Assembly: GCA_022425725.1 (NCBI GenBank)
Contig: JAKMEY010000041.1
Coordinates: 51,193 to 115,192, forward strand
Direction: 5' to 3'
DNA length: 64,000 nt
Origin: Ilumatobacteraceae bacterium
Lineage (GTDB): Bacteria; Actinomycetota; Acidimicrobiia; Acidimicrobiales; Ilumatobacteraceae
Part shown: positions 56,154-64,000 of the stretch, piece by piece
Layout: the number at the start of each line of letters is the position of its first letter
Position numbering within the stretch: position 1 is the stretch's first letter
Program-made: the position numbers and the translations under genes
The notes under the pieces: model-generated
Databases searched by the model: none
What the model was told of the DNA's origin: nothing
What the model saw: only the letters and a program-made list of their open reading frames with translations

Positions 56154-56328
56154 CTTCCCAACCCTGAGGGGCGGTCAGACGGCGAGCGTGATCTCGGCAC
56201 AAATCGTACGAATGTGGCTCACGTTCAGGCGACAAACCGTCAATCCACACCTGCGAATTCTGGTACTCGTAGCTCAACGTTGCAGTCGCATGCTCAGAAC
56301 AACCCGTTTTGGTGCAAAGGCGAAACAC
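56107..56328 (-). CDS. DUF3499 protein
   Basis: 73 residues from GTG 56328. LCTKTGCSEHATATLSYEYQ and EPHSYDLCRDHARRLTAPQG (each 20 or fewer) are the family blocks, with Cys pairs CxxxxC and CxxH suggesting a zinc ribbon. Function unknown; found across Actinobacteria near manB. TACGGT 6 nt before the GTG settles the start over the ATG six codons upstream. Confidence 0.9.
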   Translation of the reverse strand: MFRLCTKTGCSEHATATLSYEYQNSQVWIDGLSPEREPHSYDLCRDHARRLTAPQGWEVVDRRIQQLGWRVAV

Positions 56329-56334
56329 GTCACA

Positions 56335-56340
56335 ACCGTA
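56335..56340 (-). promoter_or_regulatory. -10 element TACGGT of DUF3499
   Basis: Hexamer 6 nt before GTG 56328; 33 bp from the opposing ftsH -10. Confidence 0.5.
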
Positions 56341-56372
56341 GGGCACGACGTGCCCAGAACGGCGGATGCCTC

Positions 56373-56378
56373 TATCCT
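56373..56378 (+). promoter_or_regulatory. -10 element TATCCT of ftsH
   Basis: Hexamer 6 nt before ATG 56385; supports that start over the longer open frame. Confidence 0.55.
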
Positions 56379-56384
56379 TGGCCT

Positions 56385-58385
56385 ATGGACAACCTTCCTC
56401 CGCCACCTCCCCCTCCCCCTCGGGGTCGCAGCGAGGGCCGATCGAACCCGCCCCGCAACAATCAATCGCGCGGCGAGAACCGCCGAAATTCAGACCAGCA
56501 CTCATCAGAACGCCAAAACGGCCAAGAAAACCAGTCACAATGGCGGCGCTGGCTTCCCTGGGTTGCCGTTGGCCTCTTTCTCGCGGCCGTCATCTTGCCG
56601 GGCATGCTGAACGGCCCCAGCGGCCCAGCAATCTCGTATTCAGAATTCATCGACGAAGTGCGTAACGGCTCCGTTCAATCGATCGAAATCAACAACGTCA
56701 CCGGAGAGATCTCAGGCACCCTCACCGACGGCTCATCATTCACCTCCACTGGAGGCGGCGAACGAGGTCTCTCAGACACCGATGAAGAACTGATTCGTTC
56801 AACCGGTGTCGATTACGAGTTCATCACCCCATCATCGAATTGGCTGCTCAACCTCGCCGGGTTGTTGCTCCCCGTCATGCTCATCATCGGCTTCTTCATG
56901 TGGATGCAGCGCCGCGCCCAAGGCCAGATGGGCAATGTGATGTCAATCGGTCGCAGCAAAGCGAAGACATATTCTTCCGACCAGCCGACGACGACATTCA
57001 CCGATATCGCCGGTTACGAAGGGGTGAAGCAAGAAATCACCGAAGTTGTCGACTTCCTTCGCATGCCTGAGCGATTCGCAGAAATTGGTGCCCGGGTCCC
57101 GAAGGGCATCCTTCTCGTAGGCCCACCCGGAACCGGCAAAACCTTGTTCGCCCGAGCCGTGGCAGGTGAAGCAGGGGTTGGATTCCTCAGCGTCACCGGC
57201 TCTGACTTCATGGAAATGTTTGTCGGCGTCGGCGCGAGCCGCGTCCGAGACCTCTTCCAGCAGGCTCGTCGCATGGGGAAAGCGATCATTTTCATCGACG
57301 AAATTGACTCGATCGGCCGCAAGCGTGGCGCAGGCCTCGGCGGCGGTCACGATGAGCGTGAGCAAACCCTCAATCAGATGCTGTCGGAGATGGACGGTTT
57401 CGAGACGTCAGAAGGCATCGTCATCATGGCGGCAACCAACCGCCCCGACATCCTCGACCCGGCGCTTCTGCGCCCCGGGCGCTTTGACCGCCAGATCGTC
57501 GTGCCGCTCCCCGAATACCAAGAGCGCCTCGAGATCCTTAAAGTGCACAGCCGCGATAAGCGGATGGGCAACGATGTTGATCTGTCAACAATGGCACGCG
57601 CAACTCCAGGAATGGCCGGCGCCGACCTTGCCAACCTCGTCAACGAAGCCGCCCTCATTGCGGTGCGGCGGAGTTCAAATGAGATCGAGCGCATCGACTT
57701 CGAGAACGCTCGAGATCGAGTTGTGCTTGGCGCCCGCCGGGAATCGATGATCCTCAACGCAGAAGAGAAGCGGGCGACCGCGTTCCACGAAGCTGGACAT
57801 GCTCTTCTCGCAACCGTGCTACCCAATGGCGATCCGCTTCATAAGGTTACGATCCTGCCTCGGGGAATGGCGCTCGGTGTGACGTGGAGTCTCCCTCAGG
57901 AACGCCACACGTACTCGAAGGAATACTTCGAGGACACCATCTGCAAAGCAATGGGCGGCCGGGTCGCTGAAATTCTCGTCTTCGGACACCTCAACTCTGG
58001 TGCTGCAAACGACCTCGAGCAGGCGACATCGATCGCTCGCCGCATGGTTCGTGAGTGGGGTATGAGCGACAAAGTTGGCCCAATGGCATGGTCGAGCCAG
58101 CAACAGGTCTTCCTCGGTGAAGATCTCATGTCAAACGGCCGTGAATACTCTGACGAGACAGCTCGAATGCTTGACGAGGAAATCGCTTCGATTTTGACAA
58201 GCCAAGAAGATCGGGCTCGGGAACTGCTCACTAAGCACAACCGCGGGCTTGAACTCGTCACAGAAGCACTCCTCGAGCACGAGACGATCGACGGTCCGCA
58301 TGTCGCTGAACTCATTCAGCAAGGCCTCACCGAATCGGGCACCGACGAGCAGATTCAAGCGAATGTCTCGGGAAGCCCCGAATAG
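56385..58385 (+). CDS. ftsH: ATP-dependent zinc metalloprotease FtsH
   Basis: Membrane AAA+ protease degrading membrane and regulatory proteins. 666 residues from ATG 56385. An unusual cytoplasmic N-terminal extension of ~55 residues rich in Pro, Arg, Asn and Gln comes before the first helix (about 58-75); the second helix is near 155-175. Walker A GPPGTGKT at 246-253, Walker [12 protein letters not shown], second region of homology [20 protein letters not shown], and the zinc site HEAGH at 468-472. The upstream open frame overlaps DUF3499 on the other strand and is not family-like. Confidence 0.96.
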   Translation: MDNLPPPPPPPPRGRSEGRSNPPRNNQSRGENRRNSDQHSSERQNGQENQSQWRRWLPWVAVGLFLAAVILPGMLNGPSGPAISYSEFIDEVRNGSVQSIEINNVTGEISGTLTDGSSFTSTGGGERGLSDTDEELIRSTGVDYEFITPSSNWLLNLAGLLLPVMLIIGFFMWMQRRAQGQMGNVMSIGRSKAKTYSSDQPTTTFTDIAGYEGVKQEITEVVDFLRMPERFAEIGARVPKGILLVGPPGTGKTLFARAVAGEAGVGFLSVTGSDFMEMFVGVGASRVRDLFQQARRMGKAIIFIDEIDSIGRKRGAGLGGGHDEREQTLNQMLSEMDGFETSEGIVIMAATNRPDILDPALLRPGRFDRQIVVPLPEYQERLEILKVHSRDKRMGNDVDLSTMARATPGMAGADLANLVNEAALIAVRRSSNEIERIDFENARDRVVLGARRESMILNAEEKRATAFHEAGHALLATVLPNGDPLHKVTILPRGMALGVTWSLPQERHTYSKEYFEDTICKAMGGRVAEILVFGHLNSGAANDLEQATSIARRMVREWGMSDKVGPMAWSSQQQVFLGEDLMSNGREYSDETARMLDEEIASILTSQEDRARELLTKHNRGLELVTEALLEHETIDGPHVAELIQQGLTESGTDEQIQANVSGSPE

Positions 58386-58448
58386 TCCGACTCAGGCCAG
58401 TTCACACAAATGAGTACGGCCCTGGCTAAAGGGTCATGCGGTCACTAC

Positions 58449-58904
58449 TTAGTCAGCAGATAAGCAGCCGTCTGATGTACCGGCTGATCCGGGTTCACGA
58501 ACCTCAGCAAGGCCTGCCCACAAATCTGTGGCGGTGACCGGACCAATAAAACCCCGTTTGACGACGCCGTTTTCGTCTGCAATCACTGCGGTCGGAACTG
58601 CATCAATCTCGTAACGCTGATGGAGGTCGGCATGTTCGAGATAATCAACCGTGGTCACCGAGACTACAGATGAGGCAAGCACCTCTGCCTTCGCCACAAC
58701 ATCAGCGCACGTCGAGCAGGTTGATGACGTGAAGACAACAACCAACCACTGACCACGTGACGACGCGAAATCGGTCGGGTCGAGCTGCGCTGGGAACTGC
58801 CATGACGGCTGGGTTGGCGCATCGGCCCCTCGTTGATTCTGTTGCCACCTCACAACCGCAATAATGACGGCCGCAATCACACACGCAAGCAGAAGTTGGA
58901 ACAC
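58449..58904 (-). CDS. membrane-anchored thioredoxin-fold protein
   Basis: 151 residues: N-terminal membrane helix (MFQLLLACVIAAVIIAVV), then a thioredoxin fold with active site SSTCSTCADV (CSTC instead of CGPC) and cis-Pro loop IDAVPTAVIADENG. Which side of the membrane the domain lies on cannot be settled by eye. GTG start with TAGAAC 6 nt before it. Convergent with ftsH across 63 bp with no clear terminator. Confidence 0.85.
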   Translation of the reverse strand: MFQLLLACVIAAVIIAVVRWQQNQRGADAPTQPSWQFPAQLDPTDFASSRGQWLVVVFTSSTCSTCADVVAKAEVLASSVVSVTTVDYLEHADLHQRYEIDAVPTAVIADENGVVKRGFIGPVTATDLWAGLAEVREPGSAGTSDGCLSAD

Positions 58905-58953
58905 GATGATGTTCTACCAGCAGCACACATTCATGCGACTAACGCAGCCCAAT

Positions 58954-60459
58954 TCAGCAGCAGGGCATCCCTGAAATCGCCCACGCCGACGAGAGTCCAT
59001 CTGCGCTCGGCACACGGCGTTCAACAAGAAGACGACCGGTTGACTCAACTGCGATCGGGCGACCGAGCACTCCCGTCTCCGTGAGATCGACGACAATTCG
59101 AGATGCCGCCGGCAGCATCATTTTTGTTGAGCCCTCCACCGCAACCAGTCCATTTGAGCCATAGGTCGACAGCGACACCTCTCGATCAACGTCATCGAGA
59201 TTGACGACGACCACGCCTGCCTCAACCTCAACTGAGGGTCCAGCTGCGACGAGCCATGACGTTGGAGCCAGCCCATCACGTCGCTCTGGAACACCCGAGG
59301 CGATCGATGTCACTTTCACACCGCTCGGGCTCACCCGAGTCAACGCCCTATCGACAACAATTGACCGCCCGTCAAGCGTTGAGAACACCGCCGAATGATC
59401 ACCCTCCGGTAACTCGGCCAGCGCTCCGGCATCGATCACCGCAACGTCGTGGGACGCAATCTCTACTGCCGATGTGACAGCCCCACCAGCAACATCTTCC
59501 ACGTCGCCGACCGGGAAAAACGTCGCAAGAACGGTCACTGTCTCATCGGTCGGGTTGAGCACAGAGAACCGCTCCGATGCCTGCGGGCCTTTCGCGCCAT
59601 CAGCAAACCACCAACGGTCGGCAAGCAGCGGTGCTGCCATTGAGATCGATGTTCCTCCACGTCGGTCATCGTCCGCCGTCATCGATCGGCCGACCATCAA
59701 CGCGCCCCGAGCAGCCCGCACCGAAACACCTACCGATTCCTCGCCTCGCGCACCGCCACCTTCAACCCCAACATCAATCACTCGGACCGAGTAGGGCTGT
59801 ACCGGGAGTCCGTTATACACCGATGGTTCAATCGTGCCCGAGGCTGTATGAAATGCAACGTCGACCACAACTTGGTCGGCGGAGGGGTTCGACAGCAATA
59901 ACACCTGCTCTGCGAGATCGACGGTGTAGCCCTCGGCGAGATACCACTCTGACGAGAGACTGATCGAGCATGGCGTTACCGACTGACCGAGGCCTGCCGA
60001 CGTCGGATAAAACGCTCGCTGCTCAACCAACCCGCCGCCGCCAAGAATCTCGACCGATGTTGCGACGAACGTCCCCTGCTGCTCAGCATCAACGTCGACC
60101 TGCACTCGATCAAATGCAGGTATGTCAACAATCCTCGTACGTGCCACCGCAATATCACTGAGGAACGTCACGCGAGCCGAAGTGGGTTGATCACTCGTAT
60201 TCGTCACGATGACAGCTCCACCGACGTCAGTATCACCGGTCGCTGGCACACCCGGACAAAACCACGTGCTCTCCAAAATGTCATCTGAAGGGACATACGG
60301 CACCCACACTTCTGGGGCGACATTGAACGACGCAGCGCCAATGTCATCTCGCGGTTGCCGCGCAAGCCAGACAAGCCCCACCACCGACAGCAGCGCAATG
60401 AGCAGCATCGGGTGTCGACGATTGAACCGACCGACCCTTGGTGTGGCGTCTGTGCTCAT
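58954..60459 (-). CDS. DUF5719 exported protein
   Basis: 501 residues with one N-terminal membrane helix (MLLIALLSVVGLVWLA, about 18-33) and an all-beta extracytoplasmic part made of repeated Ig-like units (VIVTNTSDQPTSARVTF, LLLSNPSADQVVVDVAF, SVLNPTDETVTVLATF, VVVNLDDVDREVSLSTY). Each repeats N-P/L-D-x-x-hydrophobic. Four Cys; ends MPCC. Function unknown. The start overlaps the giant GT2 gene by 4 bp, so it likely acts with it in the envelope. Confidence 0.85.
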   Translation of the reverse strand: MSTDATPRVGRFNRRHPMLLIALLSVVGLVWLARQPRDDIGAASFNVAPEVWVPYVPSDDILESTWFCPGVPATGDTDVGGAVIVTNTSDQPTSARVTFLSDIAVARTRIVDIPAFDRVQVDVDAEQQGTFVATSVEILGGGGLVEQRAFYPTSAGLGQSVTPCSISLSSEWYLAEGYTVDLAEQVLLLSNPSADQVVVDVAFHTASGTIEPSVYNGLPVQPYSVRVIDVGVEGGGARGEESVGVSVRAARGALMVGRSMTADDDRRGGTSISMAAPLLADRWWFADGAKGPQASERFSVLNPTDETVTVLATFFPVGDVEDVAGGAVTSAVEIASHDVAVIDAGALAELPEGDHSAVFSTLDGRSIVVDRALTRVSPSGVKVTSIASGVPERRDGLAPTSWLVAAGPSVEVEAGVVVVNLDDVDREVSLSTYGSNGLVAVEGSTKMMLPAASRIVVDLTETGVLGRPIAVESTGRLLVERRVPSADGLSSAWAISGMPCC

Positions 60460-63400
60460 GAGTCCACGACCTCACGCTCGGAGGGCTCACCACTCAAGGT
60501 CGCAAAGGCAATCATCGGAGCCTCTACAGCATGGTTTCGCCGGCGCGCGCGCCGCTCAGGCCGCGTTGCTGCAAGAAGAACCCCGAACCATGCAAGGGCG
60601 ATCATTCCCTTGATGACATATGACATCATTGGGGTGTCATATGAGACGGTGATCTCGCCACCCCTCGGAATATCAAACGCAACGGTCTGGCCAAAACCTG
60701 CCCGAGGCGACAACGTTTCACCATCGAACGTCACCCGCCATTGCCGGTCGAACGGGACTCCAAGATGCAATACCCCTTCAGAGGGTACCGACAACATTTG
60801 AGAGCCTTGAGCCATCACCGCATCAACGAATTCTTCTCCGCCGTCACCTGAAAGCTCAACGGCAGTGATCCCATCGAAATCAGCGAGTAGCAGACTGCCC
60901 GCGCCGGCATTTCGAGAGGCATCCGCTGCGCCGCCGGTGAGGAACGCAGCGGGTGGAATCCACGACCGATTGACGAACGCCTCGATCGTCGGTGGCGACT
61001 GGATCACCCCGACATCAAGCTGGGCCGCTAACGCTGCAGAAAGACCGTCTGGAGGAGCAATCGGATCATCGATTGTTGACACAACGCCATCAGCGAGCGG
61101 AACAGCAATAAAGCGGATGCCAAGCGGGGCGAGCAAGCGGCCAACACGAGATGTCGAGCCCGTTGAGAGAACGGTGAGGGCATCCCTCACCAAGCGTGCG
61201 TCATCGCCCTCTGGGCGCACAATCGTGTCGCTGAGGGTTAGGCCTCCCGAATCGGTGATGACAAACGAGATACCGGGAGCAAACTCATGTCCTCGGACAG
61301 GGAGCACCCTCGGGTCACCGACCCAGAGCACTCGGTAGATGCCAGTTGATGAGTTCGACGGAAACTGTGACTCGACAACACCTGAGATCGGGTAGGCGCT
61401 GGCACCCCAATCGCCGGCCCCTACCGACAACATCCCAGGGACAATGCTGACCGCCATCGCAAGATTCGCGCACAAAGCAAGCGGCTGCCGCCAGCCGAAG
61501 GCTCGGTCAAGCACATCAGAACCAAACCCGCTAGCAATTCCTGCTGCGGGAAGCGTGGCGCCAAACAGCATCACCACTGACAGAACCGAGGCAGGCGGAA
61601 GATACGCCGTTGCCACGCCCCTTCCTGCGAGCAGAAGCAGCAACAGACCCACGCCGACAAGAGACGCACCACGAACCGCCCACGTCAGCCTCCACGCCCG
61701 GGTAATGAGCAATGCAGCAATGACCGGAACAACGAGCGCAATACCAAGAAGACTAAATCTGTCTTCTCCACCGAATGACACCGCATCACGAGCACCAGCA
61801 ACCGAAACACCTGCCAACTCACCGCCCGTCAGAGTGCTCCACTGCCAACCGAGGCTCGATGGCAACAGCAACAACCAACTCATGGCAGCCGCTCCGGCAG
61901 CAACGAAACAACGCACCACCACGAGCGCTGGTGACCTCATCAGCCATGAGGAGAGAGCAACGAGGACGAGCACCATCACCACGACAGGAACCACGATCGG
62001 AGCGAACGATCCGCCCGTCGCAGTCACCAACACGATTGCGGAGAGCGTCCGACGACGCTGCGTGGCCGACACCGAGAGCACACCATCGACAAGATCTCCC
62101 TCGACCGTCGACACATCGGCAACAACGATGCCGGCAAATCGCCGAGTGAGATGCACCACCCACGGCAGCACTGCGTACACACCAAAAGCAGCGGTATCAC
62201 CCGCACCGAGCATTGACGGCACGATGGGCCCCGCCGCGTAGATCACCAACGCAACAACCCGAGGCCGCGTCGTTGGATACACACCAACCAATCGCTGAAG
62301 CCCGAGAAGCCCGATGACGATTGCTCCGACACCAAGCCCCCAACCGGTAAGCAGTGAGCCGATGAGCGGCACTGCGCTGAGAGCACCGAGCACGACTACC
62401 CCTCCGGAGGTTGCCATCATGAGACCCACACCTCGGGAATCCCACGGATCCCACCACTGCCGCAATAATTCCTCAGCAGTTTCTGTGTTCGGGAGCCATG
62501 CCCCAACACCAGGAACCCCCGAACGAATGAATTCCCTCGAGCCAATCAGGAGCCCAAGAACGATGAGGAACCAGGCCAACGTCGGACCGTACGTTCGTTC
62601 ACGCTGCCTCACCACCGGCGCTCCAGCCATCACAACAACGTCGTCGTCACGAGATTTCACGATCGAGGTCCACCTGCTCGATATCGGATAGAGCAGCGAG
62701 GAGATCTCCGCATCAGACACCGATCTCAGCGGACGTAAGTGCTTGCGACGCTGCCGGAGCGACCGCACACGAAACGGCGCAGAAAGTACCGCCGCAAGGC
62801 GCCGAGATGGGGGTCGAGTTGTGCCGAGGAAGATGCCGAGGATGAGTTGAAACAGCGAAACGCCGAAGATCTGAACGGCCCGAACCACCCACTGCGCTGC
62901 CGATGCGGTCACCAACACCGTGTCAACCTCGTCTCGTACCACCTGTGATCGACTCTCGCTCCTCGATGCGATCATTGCTGCAATGCGCTCTCGCGGTCGG
63001 GCAATCACCGCATCGGGAACGACCATCACTCGAGCGCCTGCACAATGGGCCCGCCAGCACAACTCAACATCAGCGATTCCCGAACTCATTGGAGAAGCAA
63101 AACCACCCAGTTCCCGGAAGAGATCGGCACGCACCAGCATTCCACTCGCATCGACTGCGAGCACGTCGCGTACGCGATCGTGCTGTTCTTGGTCGGCTTC
63201 GTCAAGATTGAACGGCTCGACTCGTTCACCAAGTCGGTCAACGGTGATCCCTACCGCTTGAAGACGGTTTGCGTCATCGACATTCACGATCTTCGGCCCG
63301 ACAACGGCAGCATTCGCTTCCAGCAGCTCGGTGACGAGGTGGTGAAGCGCATGCGGATCGGGAATAGTTCCCGACTCAATCAGCCAAAATAAGCCGTTAT

Positions 63401-63659
63401 CTCCATCGACAAGCCCAACCGCCTCGTTGGCAACATCGGTGAGCGTTGCTGACCCAACTTCGGTGACGACGTCAAGGTGATGAGAGCCTTCCGCAATGAT
63501 CGCCTCGACTTCGGCGACCATCAGTGAGTCAGCAGCGACGAGCACTCGGAGCGCACCATACGACTGCCCGTGCAATGCAATAAGGGAGGCCTCAACGTCA
63601 CTGGTGCTCTCGTTGGCAACGAGCACCGCAACGACGGGTACGAGTTCTCCTCCCTCCAC
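60456..63659 (-). CDS. giant GT2-family glycosyltransferase membrane protein
   Basis: 1067 residues from GTG 63659. An N-terminal GT2 domain (VPVVAVLVANESTSDVEASL, then NEAVGLVDGDNGLFWLIESG and GIADVELCWRAHCAGARVM), about 270 residues, with weak DxD. Next come about 12 membrane helices (~300-750) and a C-terminal extracytoplasmic domain ending in a last helix near 1030. Same layout as actinobacterial GT2 membrane proteins near whiB/manB. Start chosen because TAGTCT lies 7 nt before GTG 63659; upstream GTG 63752 or ATG 63680 would remain in frame but lack signals. Sugar and acceptor not known. Confidence 0.85.
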   Translation of the reverse strand: MEGGELVPVVAVLVANESTSDVEASLIALHGQSYGALRVLVAADSLMVAEVEAIIAEGSHHLDVVTEVGSATLTDVANEAVGLVDGDNGLFWLIESGTIPDPHALHHLVTELLEANAAVVGPKIVNVDDANRLQAVGITVDRLGERVEPFNLDEADQEQHDRVRDVLAVDASGMLVRADLFRELGGFASPMSSGIADVELCWRAHCAGARVMVVPDAVIARPRERIAAMIASRSESRSQVVRDEVDTVLVTASAAQWVVRAVQIFGVSLFQLILGIFLGTTRPPSRRLAAVLSAPFRVRSLRQRRKHLRPLRSVSDAEISSLLYPISSRWTSIVKSRDDDVVVMAGAPVVRQRERTYGPTLAWFLIVLGLLIGSREFIRSGVPGVGAWLPNTETAEELLRQWWDPWDSRGVGLMMATSGGVVVLGALSAVPLIGSLLTGWGLGVGAIVIGLLGLQRLVGVYPTTRPRVVALVIYAAGPIVPSMLGAGDTAAFGVYAVLPWVVHLTRRFAGIVVADVSTVEGDLVDGVLSVSATQRRRTLSAIVLVTATGGSFAPIVVPVVVMVLVLVALSSWLMRSPALVVVRCFVAAGAAAMSWLLLLPSSLGWQWSTLTGGELAGVSVAGARDAVSFGGEDRFSLLGIALVVPVIAALLITRAWRLTWAVRGASLVGVGLLLLLLAGRGVATAYLPPASVLSVVMLFGATLPAAGIASGFGSDVLDRAFGWRQPLALCANLAMAVSIVPGMLSVGAGDWGASAYPISGVVESQFPSNSSTGIYRVLWVGDPRVLPVRGHEFAPGISFVITDSGGLTLSDTIVRPEGDDARLVRDALTVLSTGSTSRVGRLLAPLGIRFIAVPLADGVVSTIDDPIAPPDGLSAALAAQLDVGVIQSPPTIEAFVNRSWIPPAAFLTGGAADASRNAGAGSLLLADFDGITAVELSGDGGEEFVDAVMAQGSQMLSVPSEGVLHLGVPFDRQWRVTFDGETLSPRAGFGQTVAFDIPRGGEITVSYDTPMMSYVIKGMIALAWFGVLLAATRPERRARRRNHAVEAPMIAFATLSGEPSEREVVDS

Positions 63660-63666
63660 CCCGGCG

Positions 63667-63672
63667 AGACTA
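63667..63672 (-). promoter_or_regulatory. -10 element TAGTCT of the GT2 gene
   Basis: Hexamer 7 nt before GTG 63659, identical to the -10 of the histidine kinase at 12401. Confidence 0.5.
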
Positions 63673-63730
63673 TCTGTCATGGCTTGCGGTGGTCGGTCAG
63701 CGCCCTCAACAAGGGATAGCGTTGCCACCC

Positions 63731-64000
63731 GTGACCGACGCCGAATCTTCACTCTCGTCTCGAGAGGCGTCAGTTGACGCTCCGCCCGCTGGGGGGGCCC
63801 TACCCGAGGGCGCCATCACCATTGCCGTCGGGCGCATCATCGCCGGGGTTGCGACCTACGCCTTTTTTAGGGGGGGAGCCTCCGCACTCGGTGGCGACGA
63901 GGAGTTCGCTCCGATCGCAGCCATGTGGTTTGCGATGTTTGCTCTTGCCCCAGGTTTTTTTCTGCCAATCGAACAAGAGCTCGGCCGGGCACTCGCCCAT
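63731..64000 (+). CDS. flippase-like membrane protein, N-terminal part (3' cut by window edge)
   Basis: 90 residues in an open frame from GTG 63731: an acidic start, then GRIIAGVATYAFFRGGASAL, IAAMWFAMFALAPGFFLPIEQE and LGRALAH. The PGFFLPIEQELGRALA block matches polysaccharide-flippase-like membrane proteins encoded beside such GT2 genes in Actinobacteria. TAGCGT lies 8 nt before the GTG. Four homopolymer runs (G7, T6, G7, T7) fall in this short part, so frame errors in the source are possible, although the translation looks sound. Confidence 0.7.
   Translation, partial: MTDAESSLSSREASVDAPPAGGALPEGAITIAVGRIIAGVATYAFFRGGASALGGDEEFAPIAAMWFAMFALAPGFFLPIEQELGRALAH

Noticed and set aside
56214..56384. 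57-residue upstream extension of FtsH
   Set aside because: It is antisense to DUF3499, and TATCCT sits 6 nt before ATG 56385.
58386..58448. Terminator between ftsH and the thioredoxin-fold gene
   Set aside because: Only weak GGCCAG/CTGG pairing and no U-tract.
1..64000. CRISPR arrays, insertion sequences, prophage or integration sites
   Set aside because: No direct-repeat arrays, transposase, integrase or phage genes were seen; the only tRNA has no integrase or duplicated 3' end beside it.

Overview
The window is chromosomal, moderately high-GC DNA from an actinobacterium. The GerMN lipoprotein beside a two-component pair, DUF3499, DUF5719, the SCO6745-type protein, the ahcY/Trm112/manB neighbourhood and the many genes that look leaderless all point to Actinomycetota. 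The gene mix (many acyl-CoA enzymes, a dedicated trpF, classical menaquinone synthesis) suggests an Acidimicrobiia (Ilumatobacter-like) genome; that finer placement is inference. Genes are packed tightly with many 4-bp stop/start overlaps. I see no prophage, transposon, CRISPR array or rRNA. There is one tRNA (Cys).

Layout. 0-7.8 kb: the end of fabF, then a long minus-strand run (in transcription order UPPS-like, recO, glyS, trpC, trpF, trpB, trpA, SCO6745-like, fabZ). 7.8-11.5 kb: uppS, a DinG-like helicase and a crotonase. 11.5-15.6 kb: divergent response regulator and histidine kinase with a GerMN lipoprotein (an MtrAB-LpqB-like set), then era. 15.6-19 kb: MaoC hydratase, acyl-CoA synthetase, acyl-CoA dehydrogenase. 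19-26.1 kb: menaquinone genes menG, menF, menD, menH, menA, menE with a DsbA-like thiol oxidoreductase; menB lies alone at 38.4 kb. 26.2-30.4 kb: SDR, CorC-like protein, ybeY, phoH, an AhpD-like protein. 30.5-40.1 kb: tRNA-Cys, a lipoprotein, aroK, hydrolase and MFS pair, SMP-30, VOC protein, crotonase, azlCD, menB, a SpoU methylase. 40.1-43.2 kb: truncated haemoglobin with an ABC-2 exporter, then a crotonase. 43.3-49.5 kb: ftsX, ftsE, prfB, secA, comF. 49.6-64 kb: ahcY, Trm112, manB, a large membrane protein, CPBP protease, DUF3499, ftsH, a thioredoxin-fold protein, DUF5719, a giant GT2 membrane protein and the start of a flippase-like protein, which looks like an envelope-glycan neighbourhood.

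The most interesting observation is a divergent pair of cis-prenyltransferase-family genes at 7.2-8.5 kb whose conserved parts are complementary. One (uppS) keeps the catalytic P-loop but lacks the C-terminal RxG element and the YAEL glutamate. The other has lost the catalytic motifs but keeps exactly those two elements. This resembles the eukaryotic DHDDS/NgBR (Rer2/Nus1) heteromer. A second window-wide signal is a TAnnnT hexamer placed 6 or 7 nt before the start codon of 17 genes, which implies leaderless mRNAs and corrects several start sites.
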